Positions 1 through 7,101 are shown, counted from the first letter of the stretch. The stretch: 12,736 nucleotides of DNA from Chloroflexota bacterium (GCA_016193545.1 JACPSA010000124.1:1-12736), one strand, 5' to 3'. Made by a program: numbers and translations. Notes: a model not told the origin generated them from the letters alone.

Positions 1-172
1 CCTTGATAGCGCCGACATCCAGCGCCTTCTGGTAAATCGCCGAAAAATCACGCTCATTGCCCACATCGATAGTGACGGCGATGACATCATAGCTGTATTT
101 TTCTTTTAGCCATTTGATGGCGACCGAGGTATCCAGGCCGCCACTGTAGGCCAGCACTACTTTATCTGACAT
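1..172 (-). CDS. argG: Argininosuccinate synthase, N-terminal part (runs off the left edge)
   Basis: ArgG joins citrulline and aspartate with ATP to give argininosuccinate, the next-to-last step of arginine synthesis, in the cytoplasm. Only the first 57 codons are visible. They begin MSDKVVLAYSGGLDTSVAIK, which contains the AYSGGLDTSV PP-loop that binds ATP in this family, followed by the expected VIAVTIDVGNE strand region. The start at 172 fits because a GAGG Shine-Dalgarno lies a few bases upstream and the PP-loop sits at the usual distance from the N-terminus. It is the last visible gene of the leftward arginine cluster, separated from argD by a 215-bp palindrome-rich gap. The identification is secure; nothing can be said about the rest of the gene. 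Confidence 0.95.
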   Translation of the reverse strand, partial: MSDKVVLAYSGGLDTSVAIKWLKEKYSYDVIAVTIDVGNERDFSAIYQKALDVGAIK

Positions 173-224
173 ATTGTGTCCTCTTTAGGTTAACTAGATT
201 ATTTATTTACCTCATCCCCTTAAT

Positions 225-250
225 CCCCCTCTCCTTCAAAGGAGAGGGGG
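225..250. repeat. Perfect palindrome, 12-bp arms, 2-nt spacer
   Basis: The left arm CCCCCTCTCCTT (225-236) is exactly complementary to AAGGAGAGGGGG (239-250) around the two bases CA. It lies in the argD-argG gap (173-387), which has no gene of its own. No T-run follows on either strand, so it does not look like a classical intrinsic terminator. Short GC-rich palindromes of this type often occur as dispersed intergenic repeats, but that cannot be tested from one window. Confidence 0.8.
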
Positions 251-262
251 AGGGAATTTCTG

Positions 263-283
263 AAGAGGGGCTTTGCCCCTCTT
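263..283. repeat. Perfect hairpin, 9-bp stem, TTT loop
   Basis: AAGAGGGGC (263-271) pairs with GCCCCTCTT (275-283) around a TTT loop. It is 12 bp from the first palindrome in the argD-argG gap and shares its AAGAGGGG-type arm composition. A related imperfect element follows at 308-328, where AAGAGG (308-313) pairs with CCTCTT (323-328) around a C-rich loop. Confidence 0.75.
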
Positions 284-337
284 AAACAACTCACCCCTTG
301 CTTGTTCAAGAGGCTTCGCCCCCCTCTTACCTACATT

Positions 338-364
338 CCCTCTTCCCTTATTAAGGGAAGAGGG
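338..364. repeat. Perfect palindrome, 13-bp arms, 1-nt spacer
   Basis: CCCTCTTCCCTTA (338-350) is exactly complementary to TAAGGGAAGAGGG (352-364). It starts 24 bp beyond the argD stop codon on the transcribed (minus) strand. It could slow or end transcription or protect the argD 3' end, but the minus strand after the stem reads AATGTAGGTAAG rather than a T-run, so intrinsic termination is not supported. It is the strongest member of a group of four inverted repeats within 140 bp. Confidence 0.8.
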
Positions 365-387
365 TCAGGGAAATGGATTTTATCAAA

Positions 388-1590
388 CTATTTTACTTTA
401 ACCAGCACACTGGATAGTGCTTTATTTAGTATGTCCAGCGCCTCATCGACCTCTTTGGTGCCGATAATAAGCGGGGGCATAAAGCGTAGAGCGTTGGGCT
501 TGACGCGGTTGACCAATAAGCCGCCATTGAGGCAAGCTGTCAGCATCTCTCCACCGATATCGGAGTTAAACTCTATGGCGAGCAGCAAACCGCACCCCCG
601 CACATCGGTGACGAAGTGGTATTTCTGTTTTAATTTTCCCAGTCCGGTAAGGAAATACTGTCCTACCCTTTTGGCATTACCGGCAATATCATGGTCGATA
701 ATAAATTTCAGCGTGGCATAACCGGCAGCGCAGGCCAGAGGATTACCGCCGAAGGTAGAGCCATGGTCGCCGGGGACAAAAACGGAGGCCGCCTCTTTAG
801 CCATGATAACCCCGATTGGCACGCCGTTAGCCATACCCTTGGCTAGCGTCATGATATCGGGTTCGATGCCATACTGCTCATAGCCAAAAAGCGTGCCCAC
901 CCGCCCCATGCCGGTCTGAATTTCATCCAGAATAAGCATTATGCCCTTCTGGTCGCACCAGGTGCGCACTGCCTTCAGATAGTTACTATCGGGCAGGTTG
1001 ACGCCGCCTTCCCCCTGTACCGGTTCGAGCATCACGGCACAGGTCTTTGCGGTGGTGGCTGCTTTTAGCGCGGCCATATTATTGAATTCTACATTGATGA
1101 AACCGGGAGGCAGGGGCAGATAAGGCTCCTGGAACTTGGCCTGACCGGTGGCCGCCGTCATTGCCAGCGTACGGCCGTGAAAGGAGTTCAGTGCGGTGAT
1201 AACCTCGTAAGCACCGTTTAGCTTGAGTTTGCCGTAGCGACGTGCCAGTTTTATTGCTCCCTCGTTAGCCTCGGCCCCGCTGTTGCAGAAAAAAACCTTA
1301 TCCAGGCAGCTATTCTGAACCAGCAGCTCGGCGAGCTGGAACTGGGGGACGGTATAGAACTGGTTCGATGTTTGGATGAGCGTGCCTGCCTGTTTGGTTA
1401 TGGCTTCGGTTACTGCCGGATGACAGTGTCCCAGACTATCTACAGCCCAGCCGGCGACGAAGTCCAGATACTCCCGGCCTTTTTCATCCCACACCCGCGC
1501 CCCCTCACCTCTCACCAGCGTTACCGGAACACGTACTACGGTGTTCATGAAGTACTTGCGCTCGAGTTCCTGCCAGTTGGTCATTTTCAT
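388..1590 (-). CDS. argD: Acetylornithine aminotransferase
   Basis: ArgD is a PLP-dependent class-III aminotransferase that converts N-acetylglutamate semialdehyde to N-acetylornithine, using glutamate as amino donor; many homologues also act in lysine synthesis. The 400-residue product is full length for the family. Visible landmarks are FCNSGAEANEGAIK (about 101-114, cofactor phosphate binding), SFHGRT (136-141), the LDEIQTGMGR motif (221-230) with PLP-contacting Asp222, the Schiff-base lysine in LAKGMANG (Lys251), and STFGGNPLACAAG (278-290). No catalytic residue appears missing. The start at 1590 has a weak GGTAGG upstream; a second ATG two codons later is possible. It lies between the DUF202 gene (21-bp gap) and argG in the leftward cluster. 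Confidence 0.96.
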   Translation of the reverse strand: MKMTNWQELERKYFMNTVVRVPVTLVRGEGARVWDEKGREYLDFVAGWAVDSLGHCHPAVTEAITKQAGTLIQTSNQFYTVPQFQLAELLVQNSCLDKVFFCNSGAEANEGAIKLARRYGKLKLNGAYEVITALNSFHGRTLAMTAATGQAKFQEPYLPLPPGFINVEFNNMAALKAATTAKTCAVMLEPVQGEGGVNLPDSNYLKAVRTWCDQKGIMLILDEIQTGMGRVGTLFGYEQYGIEPDIMTLAKGMANGVPIGVIMAKEAASVFVPGDHGSTFGGNPLACAAGYATLKFIIDHDIAGNAKRVGQYFLTGLGKLKQKYHFVTDVRGCGLLLAIEFNSDIGGEMLTACLNGGLLVNRVKPNALRFMPPLIIGTKEVDEALDILNKALSSVLVKVK

Positions 1591-1611
1591 AACCTACCCA
1601 TACCTTTCATT

Positions 1612-1890
1612 TTAGCAAATATTTTTCAGACGGCGTTTGTACCAGAGGAACCTTTGAAATCCCACGCCGAGGATGCCCGCTGCCAGGGCAAGCAATAATC
1701 CGCCGCCTATATCGGCTACCAGCGAGGTAAGAAAATGTATCAGTGAGCCTCCGGCGGCAGCTAAGGCAACGGATGTCCGTATGTAGGATAGTAAAGTCCG
1801 CTCGTTAGCCAGTGATGTGCGGTCGGCAGCCAGGTAGTCCCGCAGGATAAGCTCCTCTTTTTTAAATCGGTCGTAGGGGTCTTGACTCAT
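1612..1890 (-). CDS. Small DUF202-family inner-membrane protein
   Basis: This 92-residue protein has the DUF202 signature LANERTLLSYIRTSVAL (27-43), matching the family pattern of ERT followed by a hydrophobic stretch and RT. Two membrane segments follow, at about 39-57 and 60-78, and the C-terminal tail is basic (YKRRLK), suggesting a cytoplasmic end. The DUF202 (YidH-like) family has no established biochemical function. The start at 1890 is well supported by a near-perfect AGGAGGGA Shine-Dalgarno. The gene sits inside the arginine cluster, 19 bp after argB and 21 bp before argD, so it is almost certainly co-transcribed with them. It is not part of the known pathway, and its presence here may be incidental or point to a transport-related role (speculative). 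Confidence 0.88.
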   Translation of the reverse strand: MSQDPYDRFKKEELILRDYLAADRTSLANERTLLSYIRTSVALAAAGGSLIHFLTSLVADIGGGLLLALAAGILGVGFQRFLWYKRRLKNIC

Positions 1891-1909
1891 TGTTCCCTCC
1901 TGAGTGTTC

Positions 1910-2609
1910 TTAGGCTCGTATTACTGTCCCGCCGCCACTGCCGGTTAGTTCCTTGAGCAGGGCGTGGGGCTGTGTGCCATCAATTATACAGGTCGTTGGT
2001 GTGTTGGACAAAGCTCTGAGGCAGGCGTTAATCTTGGGAATCATCCCTCCTGAGGCTACGCCTGAGGTCACCAGAGCTTTGGCTTCGTCAGGTGAGAGTT
2101 GGTTTAGCAGTTTACCTGACTTATCCAGAATACCCGCGACGTCGGTTAAGAAAATAAGCTTCCGGGGAGATAATCGGGACAAAGCCGGCGTCCAGCAGGG
2201 CTTCCAGCAGTGCCGTATCGACTTTGACTACTGTGCCGACATAGCCCATCTCGTCATCCCGGAGCTTGCTCTGTACGAGAGAACCATCGACCCCACTGAT
2301 GCCTACCGCTCGCCCGCCCAGGCAGTTGATGGTAGCCACGATATCTTTGTTGACCAGGCCGCCGAGCACGGCCGTAACCATTTCCAGCGCTGCCCGGTCA
2401 GTCACCCTCTCCCCGCGGACAAACCGGGTGGGGATTCCCTGTTTGGAGAGCCATTCCGTTATCAGATTACCGCCGCCATGAATCACTACCAGTAACTTAC
2501 CCTGTCGCTGGAGTTCAACGATATCCTTGATAATCGGGTCATGGCTACCGAAAGTAGCCCCCCCTATTTTCACCACGATAGCTTTAGGCAATTCCTGTCC
2601 CTCTGTCAT
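1910..2609 (-). pseudogene. argB: Acetylglutamate kinase, disrupted by internal deletion and frameshift
   Basis: ArgB phosphorylates N-acetylglutamate, the second step of arginine synthesis. The upstream part (start 2609) carries the amino-acid-kinase landmarks: Lys14 in VVKIGG, HGGG (44-47), RFVRGERVTD (62-71) and GLVNKDIVA. It matches the family up to GFVPIISP (about 142-149), then reads EAYFLNRRRGYSG and stops at 2121. The C-terminal part is in the other frame, resuming at RKLIFLTDVAGIL near 2163 and running through SGGMIPKINA to a stop at 1910. Family members carry about 25-28 further residues between these blocks, including the NINAD segment with the catalytic Asp (Asp162 in E. coli); these are absent. 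The reading-frame shift means a net loss of 3n+2 nt. The product should be inactive unless this is a sequencing or assembly error. Flanking arg genes are intact. Confidence 0.88.
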
Positions 2610-2626
2610 TAAGATAAAATGACTTC

Positions 2627-3847
2627 TCAGGTCATGTATTGGCTGTTAATGGTAACGTATTCTTCGGAGAGGTCGCAGCCCCAGGCGGTGGCTGAAGCGG
2701 TGCCCAGGTTGAGATGCACGTTTATCGGTACCTCGCTCTGCTTTAGTACTCGGACCACATCCCGTTCACGGTAGGACAGTGGCCTACCCCCTTTTACCAG
2801 TCCAATCTCGCCGATGTAAAGGTCAATTTTTGATTCTACTACCTCCGCTCCGCTGCGCCCTAACGCGGCTAAAATCCGGCCCCAGTTGGGGTCGGCGCCA
2901 TGCACCGCTGACTTTACCAGAGGAGAGCTGACTACTGTCCGGGCGGCTAATTTAGCCTCAACGGGACTGATTGCTCCGTTAACGGTAACCTCAATCAGCT
3001 TGGTCGCTCCCTCCCCATCGCGGGCAATAGCTTTGGCGAGGTAGATGCAGACCTGCTCCAGGGCTTGCTGGAAGGTGTCCGCCGGCTGGCTGTTTTTTGA
3101 AATTGGTTTGTTCTCGGCCAGACCGTTAGCCATGATGAGTACCGTATCGCTGGGGCTGGTATCAGTGTCAACCGAAATCATGTTAAAAGAGATGTCTACC
3201 GCCCGGCGCAGTGCCGACTTCAAGAAGTCCGACTCTACGGCGGCATCCGTGGTTAAGAAACAGAACATCGTCGCCAGATTGGGATGAATCATCCCAGACC
3301 CCTTGGCTACCCCGCCGATAGTGAATTCGCTATTGCCTGTTCCGGCCGTTACCGCCGTTTCCTTGGGGACGGTATCGGTAGTCATTATCGCCCGGGCCAG
3401 CTCATGACCGCCATCGCTGGAGAGGACAATCTGGCTGATACCGGCTTTAATCAGCTTCATCGGTAATGGTTGCCCAATCACGCCGGTGCTGGCTACCAGG
3501 ACATCTTCAGGTGCTGCCCCGAGGCTATTAGCTGCCAGGGCGGTCATCTCGGCGGCGTCAGCCAGGCCCTGCTCGCCGGTAGAAGCATTGGCACAGCCGC
3601 TATTGGCGATTATGGCTACCGCTCTGTCGTTTTGTAGCCTTTGCTGACATAACAATACAGGTGCCGACTTAATCCGGTTGGTGGTGAACAGGGCAGCCGC
3701 CGTGCAGGGCTCTTCCGAAAAAAGGATGCCCAGGTCCAGGCTGTTTTTGTCTTTTTTCTTTATACCAGCGTAGGTGGCTCCGGCGTAGAAACCTCTGGGA
3801 GTAGTGACGCTACCTCCGTCAATAGAGTCGATTTGGGCTGCTTTCAT
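2627..3847 (-). CDS. argJ: Glutamate N-acetyltransferase / ornithine acetyltransferase
   Basis: ArgJ transfers acetyl from N-acetylornithine back to glutamate (the cyclic route). Bifunctional forms also use acetyl-CoA, and sequence alone cannot say which type this is. The 406-residue length is normal. Landmarks are NSGCANA (82-88), the oxyanion-hole segment STGVIG (120-125), and KGSGMIHPNLATMF (182-195), where the precursor is expected to self-cleave before Thr193, the nucleophile of the mature beta chain. The C-terminal DPNWGRI block is also present. It is the first gene of the leftward cluster, 17 bp from argB. The ATG at 3847 has no Shine-Dalgarno and lies only about 10 nt downstream of a good -10 box, so translation is probably from a nearly leaderless mRNA. 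Confidence 0.96.
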   Translation of the reverse strand: MKAAQIDSIDGGSVTTPRGFYAGATYAGIKKKDKNSLDLGILFSEEPCTAAALFTTNRIKSAPVLLCQQRLQNDRAVAIIANSGCANASTGEQGLADAAEMTALAANSLGAAPEDVLVASTGVIGQPLPMKLIKAGISQIVLSSDGGHELARAIMTTDTVPKETAVTAGTGNSEFTIGGVAKGSGMIHPNLATMFCFLTTDAAVESDFLKSALRRAVDISFNMISVDTDTSPSDTVLIMANGLAENKPISKNSQPADTFQQALEQVCIYLAKAIARDGEGATKLIEVTVNGAISPVEAKLAARTVVSSPLVKSAVHGADPNWGRILAALGRSGAEVVESKIDLYIGEIGLVKGGRPLSYRERDVVRVLKQSEVPINVHLNLGTASATAWGCDLSEEYVTINSQYMT

Positions 3848-3856
3848 AGTAGCTAA

Positions 3857-3885
3857 ACTATAGCATACTCAATCTGGCTAGGCAA
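3857..3885 (-). promoter_or_regulatory. Probable sigma-70 promoter of the argJ operon
   Basis: Read on the minus strand, TTGCCT (3885-3880) is separated by exactly 17 bp from TATAGT (3862-3857). Transcription would start about 7 nt further, near 3850, leaving only about 3 nt before the argJ ATG at 3847. The absence of a Shine-Dalgarno agrees with a leaderless or near-leaderless transcript. Confidence 0.65.
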
Positions 3886-3901
3886 TGAGATTATCTGACG
3901 C

Positions 3902-3930
3902 TTGCAATCGGTGGCTGGAATGGGTAAACT
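3902..3930 (+). promoter_or_regulatory. Probable sigma-70 promoter of the FAH-family gene
   Basis: TTGCAA (3902-3907) is followed after 17 bp by TAAACT (3925-3930). The expected start point, about 7 nt downstream, coincides with the ATG at 3938, and there is no Shine-Dalgarno, so the transcript is predicted to be leaderless. An imperfect dyad, TGGGT (3921-3925) with ACCCA (3934-3938), covers the -10 box and start codon and could be an operator. The -35 box lies 16 bp from that of the divergent argJ promoter. Confidence 0.6.
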
Positions 3931-3937
3931 TTGACCC

Positions 3938-4702
3938 ATGAAGATTGTACGCTTTGCTGCTGACCGGAAAATTAGCTGCGGGATATTGAATGGCCGGACT
4001 ATCCAGGCTATTGAGGGCAAGCCTTTCCGTCACATCAAACTGACTGAGGCTCATTACCGGTTAAGTGAGGTCAGGCTGCTATCTCCCTGTACACCGTCCA
4101 AGATAGTCGCTGTGGGGCTAAATTACCGCACTCACGCCGAAGAAGTTAAGGCCACTCTGCCTGAAGTCCCCTTGCTGTTCCTTAAGCCATCGACTGCCGT
4201 AATCGGGCCTGAGGATAGTATTGTTTATCCGGCGATGTCACGCCAGGTTGACTATGAGGGTGAACTGGGGGTGGTAATCAAGAAACCGGCCTGGCAGGTA
4301 TCAAAAAGAGGGGCGTTGGACTATATACTGGGCTATACCTGTTTTAATGATATTACCGCTCGCGACTTGCAGAGCCGGGATGGACAGTGGGCCCGAGCTA
4401 AGGGGTTTGATACCTTTGCTGCGGTCGGGCCCTGTATTGAAACCGAGCTTGACCCGGGGAATGTTGCGCTGGAGACCTATTTGAACGGAGAGCTTAAACA
4501 GCGGGGCAATACCAGCGACCTTATCTATGCTGTTCCTGAGTTGATAAGTTTCATATCCCAGGTGATGACTCTGCTGCCCGGTGACATCATCGCCACCGGT
4601 ACTCCCAGCGGTATTGGTCCAATGCGCCCCGGTGATAGGGTTGAGGTAAAGATTCAGCCGATTGGTACACTGAGAAATCAGGTCGCCAAAAATAACGGCT
4701 AA
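3938..4702 (+). CDS. Fumarylacetoacetate hydrolase (FAH) family protein
   Basis: This is a 254-residue member of the FAH/YcgM/HpcE superfamily, cytoplasmic metal-dependent enzymes that hydrolyse or decarboxylate beta-diketo or 2-oxo acids. Visible landmarks are IVAVGLNYRTHAEE (56-69), PLLFLKPSTAVIGP (78-91), the metal-binding acids in DYEGELGVVI (Glu107, Glu109) and FNDITARD (Asp138), and the C-terminal GDIIATGTPSGIG (215-227). The N-terminal 50 residues correspond to the small accessory domain of this subfamily. Candidate activities include acylpyruvate hydrolase, oxaloacetate decarboxylase and 2-hydroxyhepta-2,4-diene-1,7-dioate isomerase; the sequence does not decide between them and no pathway neighbour helps. 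The ATG lacks a Shine-Dalgarno and coincides with the predicted transcription start. Confidence 0.93.
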   Translation: MKIVRFAADRKISCGILNGRTIQAIEGKPFRHIKLTEAHYRLSEVRLLSPCTPSKIVAVGLNYRTHAEEVKATLPEVPLLFLKPSTAVIGPEDSIVYPAMSRQVDYEGELGVVIKKPAWQVSKRGALDYILGYTCFNDITARDLQSRDGQWARAKGFDTFAAVGPCIETELDPGNVALETYLNGELKQRGNTSDLIYAVPELISFISQVMTLLPGDIIATGTPSGIGPMRPGDRVEVKIQPIGTLRNQVAKNNG

Positions 4703-4722
4703 GGTGCTCGTGCCTTAGCCGT
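4695..4722 (-). terminator. Intrinsic terminator between convergent genes, leftward-competent
   Basis: ACGGCTAAGG (4695-4704) pairs perfectly with CCTTAGCCGT (4713-4722) around an 8-nt loop that can close by one more G-U pair. Read leftward, the stem is followed by TATTTTTGG, a good T-run, so it fits termination of the GH3 gene ending at 4744. Read rightward, the stem overlaps the FAH stop codon and is followed by ATCCCCCTGAG without a T-run, so it is a weaker terminator for the FAH gene, though it may stabilise its 3' end. Confidence 0.8.
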
Positions 4723-4743
4723 ATCCCCCTGAGTTTATGCGGT

Positions 4744-6372
4744 TTATTTGATGATGACTTTGGGTTTGGCAGGTGCTGGTTGACCAGCGGCGTTAAGCAG
4801 GAAGTCTACCGTATCATCAGCGGGGTTGATATGGGGTGGTTTCAATTGACTCAGGTCAGCGCCGGAGGCTTGTTGTTTCTGTTTGTAGAGCTGGAAAGTA
4901 TTTTCGGGTAACAGGGTAACTTCGAGCGGCCTCAAGCCGGTAAATGATTCCAGTTCAGCGTAGGGGGTATCCAGTTTCTTGAGTTCTTCATGAATGGAAG
5001 TGGCTACCTGCTCGGTGGTAATATGGCCGTTTTTCTTAAGTTCAATGTACAAGTGCAGCGCCGGTTTATCTTTAGCCTCTTTGCGTGACGTCCAGTCCTC
5101 ATAGGACAGTCCGGCGTTCTCGATGGCCTGCCAGATAACCTTTTCCGATAGCCGGGTAAAACCGGCAATATCAATCTGGTCGTCTACCCGGGAGAGGAAG
5201 ACCATTTGAGGGATATCTATATTGAGCTTCTCGTTGCGTGATGCCGTTATTTTGACCATGTGGCCCAGCCGGTAGCGGGCAAATGGTCCGCCGTGCAGAC
5301 TGGTAATAACCAGCTCGTAGTTGCCTGGTGTTAACTCATCCAACAAAAGAGTTGGTGGTTGGTATGCCGGGTTTTGCCTGGATTTAAGGCTTTCTTCTTC
5401 GGGAATGAACTCGAAGAAATTAAGGTGGGGGACAAAGGTCATACCCTGGTGGTCCCAGGTCTGCGTGGCAATAATGACCGCCTCAGTGCAGCCGTGAAAC
5501 TCCAGTGGTTCCCGCCCCCATATTTCCTTGATTTTTTCTTTATAAATTGAGCTATCGATGCCATAAGTAATCAGGCTTTTTAGTGGCCATAAATCTTTAG
5601 GTAGCAAGGGGCGGTCAGCCAGCCTACTTTTTATCAGTCCTCTTATCAGGCGAGGCATTACCCTGGGGTTTTTCAGCAAAGCTCTGGTGTTGCCGTTGTT
5701 GCTTTTTTGCTGGAAGCGGTCACCGATAGCTAACGCCACGCTGGAGAGGGCAATGCAGACATCTAATCCCTCGGACATGGCTAGCTCAAAACCACGTTGC
5801 ATCCTGTCCTCGAAGGACATTTTTTCGGCTTCGGCTACTGATGGTAAGAAATCAAACAATTCATGAGGGAAGACGTGTGCCATAGTACCAGTAGCGTAGG
5901 GTGGAGGTGCCATGCCGTAGAGGACCTTATCGTGTTTCTTTAAGGCAATTTCATATCTCTGGTGGCAACTGGAAAAGAATAGCAGAGCATGTATCAGTAA
6001 TTCTATCTCTCTGAGTTGCTCGGCAGTGACTGGTACCCACCGGAAAGGGTACTCACCGGATTTGCCTGAGGTGTACTGCCATAAGGCTGGTTTCATCGGC
6101 AGTACGTCCTCTCTCTGCTTGAGGAGGTAAGGGGCATAATCATCATAGGTGGTCAGGGGTACCTGTGCCCGGAACTCTTCCAGGTTGCGGGGGTTGGTTC
6201 CGTTCATGATATAACGGCCGAGTTCACAACCCCTCATCAGCGCTAATTGTTCAATAATGAGACGACGCTGAATTTTCATAAAGTCGTCAAGGCTGAGGTC
6301 GATAAAGCCACAGCACCGCTGCCAGGCTTCTTCAGTTCTACCTTGTTCGATTAGTTTGGCTATTTCTATCAT
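4744..6372 (-). CDS. GH3 auxin-responsive-promoter family protein (acyl-adenylating ANL superfamily)
   Basis: GH3 proteins activate a carboxylic acid as acyl-AMP and, in plants, conjugate it to amino acids; bacterial substrates are mostly unknown. The 542-residue protein has the GH3-typical N-terminal helical region and FRAQVPLTTYDDYAPYL (67-83), the ATP-phosphate loop TSGKSGEYPFRWVPVT (101-116), FHGCTE (292-297) at the second nucleotide motif, and YELVITSLHGGPFARYRLGH (352-371). RVDDQIDIAGFTRLSE (395-410) forms the hinge to the mobile C-terminal domain. The loop has Lys where many members have Thr or Ser. The tail after about 510 is proline-rich and probably flexible. A GGAG Shine-Dalgarno supports the start. 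It follows the membrane methyltransferase gene by 22 bp, so the two are likely one transcript ending at the 4695-4722 hairpin. Confidence 0.87.
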   Translation of the reverse strand: MIEIAKLIEQGRTEEAWQRCCGFIDLSLDDFMKIQRRLIIEQLALMRGCELGRYIMNGTNPRNLEEFRAQVPLTTYDDYAPYLLKQREDVLPMKPALWQYTSGKSGEYPFRWVPVTAEQLREIELLIHALLFFSSCHQRYEIALKKHDKVLYGMAPPPYATGTMAHVFPHELFDFLPSVAEAEKMSFEDRMQRGFELAMSEGLDVCIALSSVALAIGDRFQQKSNNGNTRALLKNPRVMPRLIRGLIKSRLADRPLLPKDLWPLKSLITYGIDSSIYKEKIKEIWGREPLEFHGCTEAVIIATQTWDHQGMTFVPHLNFFEFIPEEESLKSRQNPAYQPPTLLLDELTPGNYELVITSLHGGPFARYRLGHMVKITASRNEKLNIDIPQMVFLSRVDDQIDIAGFTRLSEKVIWQAIENAGLSYEDWTSRKEAKDKPALHLYIELKKNGHITTEQVATSIHEELKKLDTPYAELESFTGLRPLEVTLLPENTFQLYKQKQQASGADLSQLKPPHINPADDTVDFLLNAAGQPAPAKPKVIIK

Positions 6373-6394
6373 ATTCTTCGCTCCAGGCTAAAAT

Positions 6395-6970
6395 TTAGGC
6401 TCTGAACTGTTGTTTCAGTGAATCGAGAAAAGCGTTCAGGCTCTGTCGATTGGGCACGAGCATTGGTGTTTCCTGACGGTATTTGTCATAATCATGGAAC
6501 ATCCTGCCCAGAATGAACTTGTCCTGAAGAATGACCAGTACTATGTCCATTAGAATGAATATCGGTGTGGCGATAAGCAACAGGCTGGACCGGGAAACCA
6601 GAACCAGTGAAAACATGACGAGGATAAACCAGTGCACTCCCGGGTGCCGGACCAGAGCATATAGTCCGCTGGTTATCAGCTTGTCACCGATACCGCGGGC
6701 AAGATATGTCTTGCGGAGCGGGAGATTGATAAACAGGGCATATATCAGCATCAGCAGAGATATGCTGAGCGATGCCCAGCCTATCCAGACCGGCCACGGG
6801 GCTAGGGGCAGCTTATCTGACTGAACCCACGCCATCACCAGTGCGTAGACCAGTAGAGCGCTCCCTAGAACCCAGGTCAGAGGTTTTACCCCGGGTAGTC
6901 TTTTCAGGGAGACGATATCGAATAAGTGTATTATCAGAAACCCAAAACAACCAATGCCGATGTAAATCAT
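6395..6970 (-). CDS. ICMT/PEMT-like integral-membrane methyltransferase
   Basis: This 191-residue protein has about five membrane segments (roughly 1-20, 33-50, 61-82, 112-128, 130-149). It also has the pattern of the isoprenylcysteine carboxyl methyltransferase / phospholipid methyltransferase superfamily: LITSGLYALVRHPGVHW (98-114, with the RHP SAM-binding core), then QDKFILGRMFHDYDKYRQETPMLVPN (149-174), which corresponds to the E-x-x-L-x-x-x-F-x-x-Y-x-x-Y-x-x-x-V-P block. Asp replaces the usual first Glu. Such enzymes methylate carboxyl, thiol or lipid head groups at the membrane; the substrate here is unknown. It is the first gene of the unit with the GH3 gene. The upstream region shows no clear Shine-Dalgarno, and its ATG falls within a short inverted repeat (6968-6993). 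Confidence 0.8.
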   Translation of the reverse strand: MIYIGIGCFGFLIIHLFDIVSLKRLPGVKPLTWVLGSALLVYALVMAWVQSDKLPLAPWPVWIGWASLSISLLMLIYALFINLPLRKTYLARGIGDKLITSGLYALVRHPGVHWFILVMFSLVLVSRSSLLLIATPIFILMDIVLVILQDKFILGRMFHDYDKYRQETPMLVPNRQSLNAFLDSLKQQFRA

Positions 6971-6993
6971 AGTATGTGCCCATGTGAACTATG
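6968..6993 (-). promoter_or_regulatory. Possible operator: inverted repeat over the methyltransferase start codon
   Basis: On the minus strand CATAGT (6993-6988) is matched by ACTATG (6973-6968) with a 14-nt spacer, and the ATG of the methyltransferase gene is part of the right arm. It could bind a dimeric regulator, such as the nearby ribbon-helix-helix protein, or fold in the RNA to hide the start codon. Six-base arms can arise by chance, so this is tentative. Confidence 0.25.
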
Positions 6994-7101
6994 GCAGGTT
7001 GTTTTGGCAAAGGGAAGTGATTGTGTTCTAGAAAATAGTTCTATTGGAGAGGATGTCTGACTGAGGATGAATGTGGCGGTTGTTGTCTGGGGCAGGTTTG
7101 G

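Noticed and set aside
302..721. Plus-strand frame of 139 codons starting in the palindrome cluster.
   Set aside because: It is low-complexity and antisense to the argD C-terminus, with no Shine-Dalgarno.
1953..2495. Plus-strand frame of 180 codons opposite argB.
   Set aside because: It shows no family resemblance, and the opposite strand is clearly argB on both sides of the lesion.
6813..7010. Alternative minus-strand frame (65 codons) at the methyltransferase N-terminus.
   Set aside because: The frame at 6395-6970 carries the family motifs and membrane segments; this one is an out-of-frame shadow.
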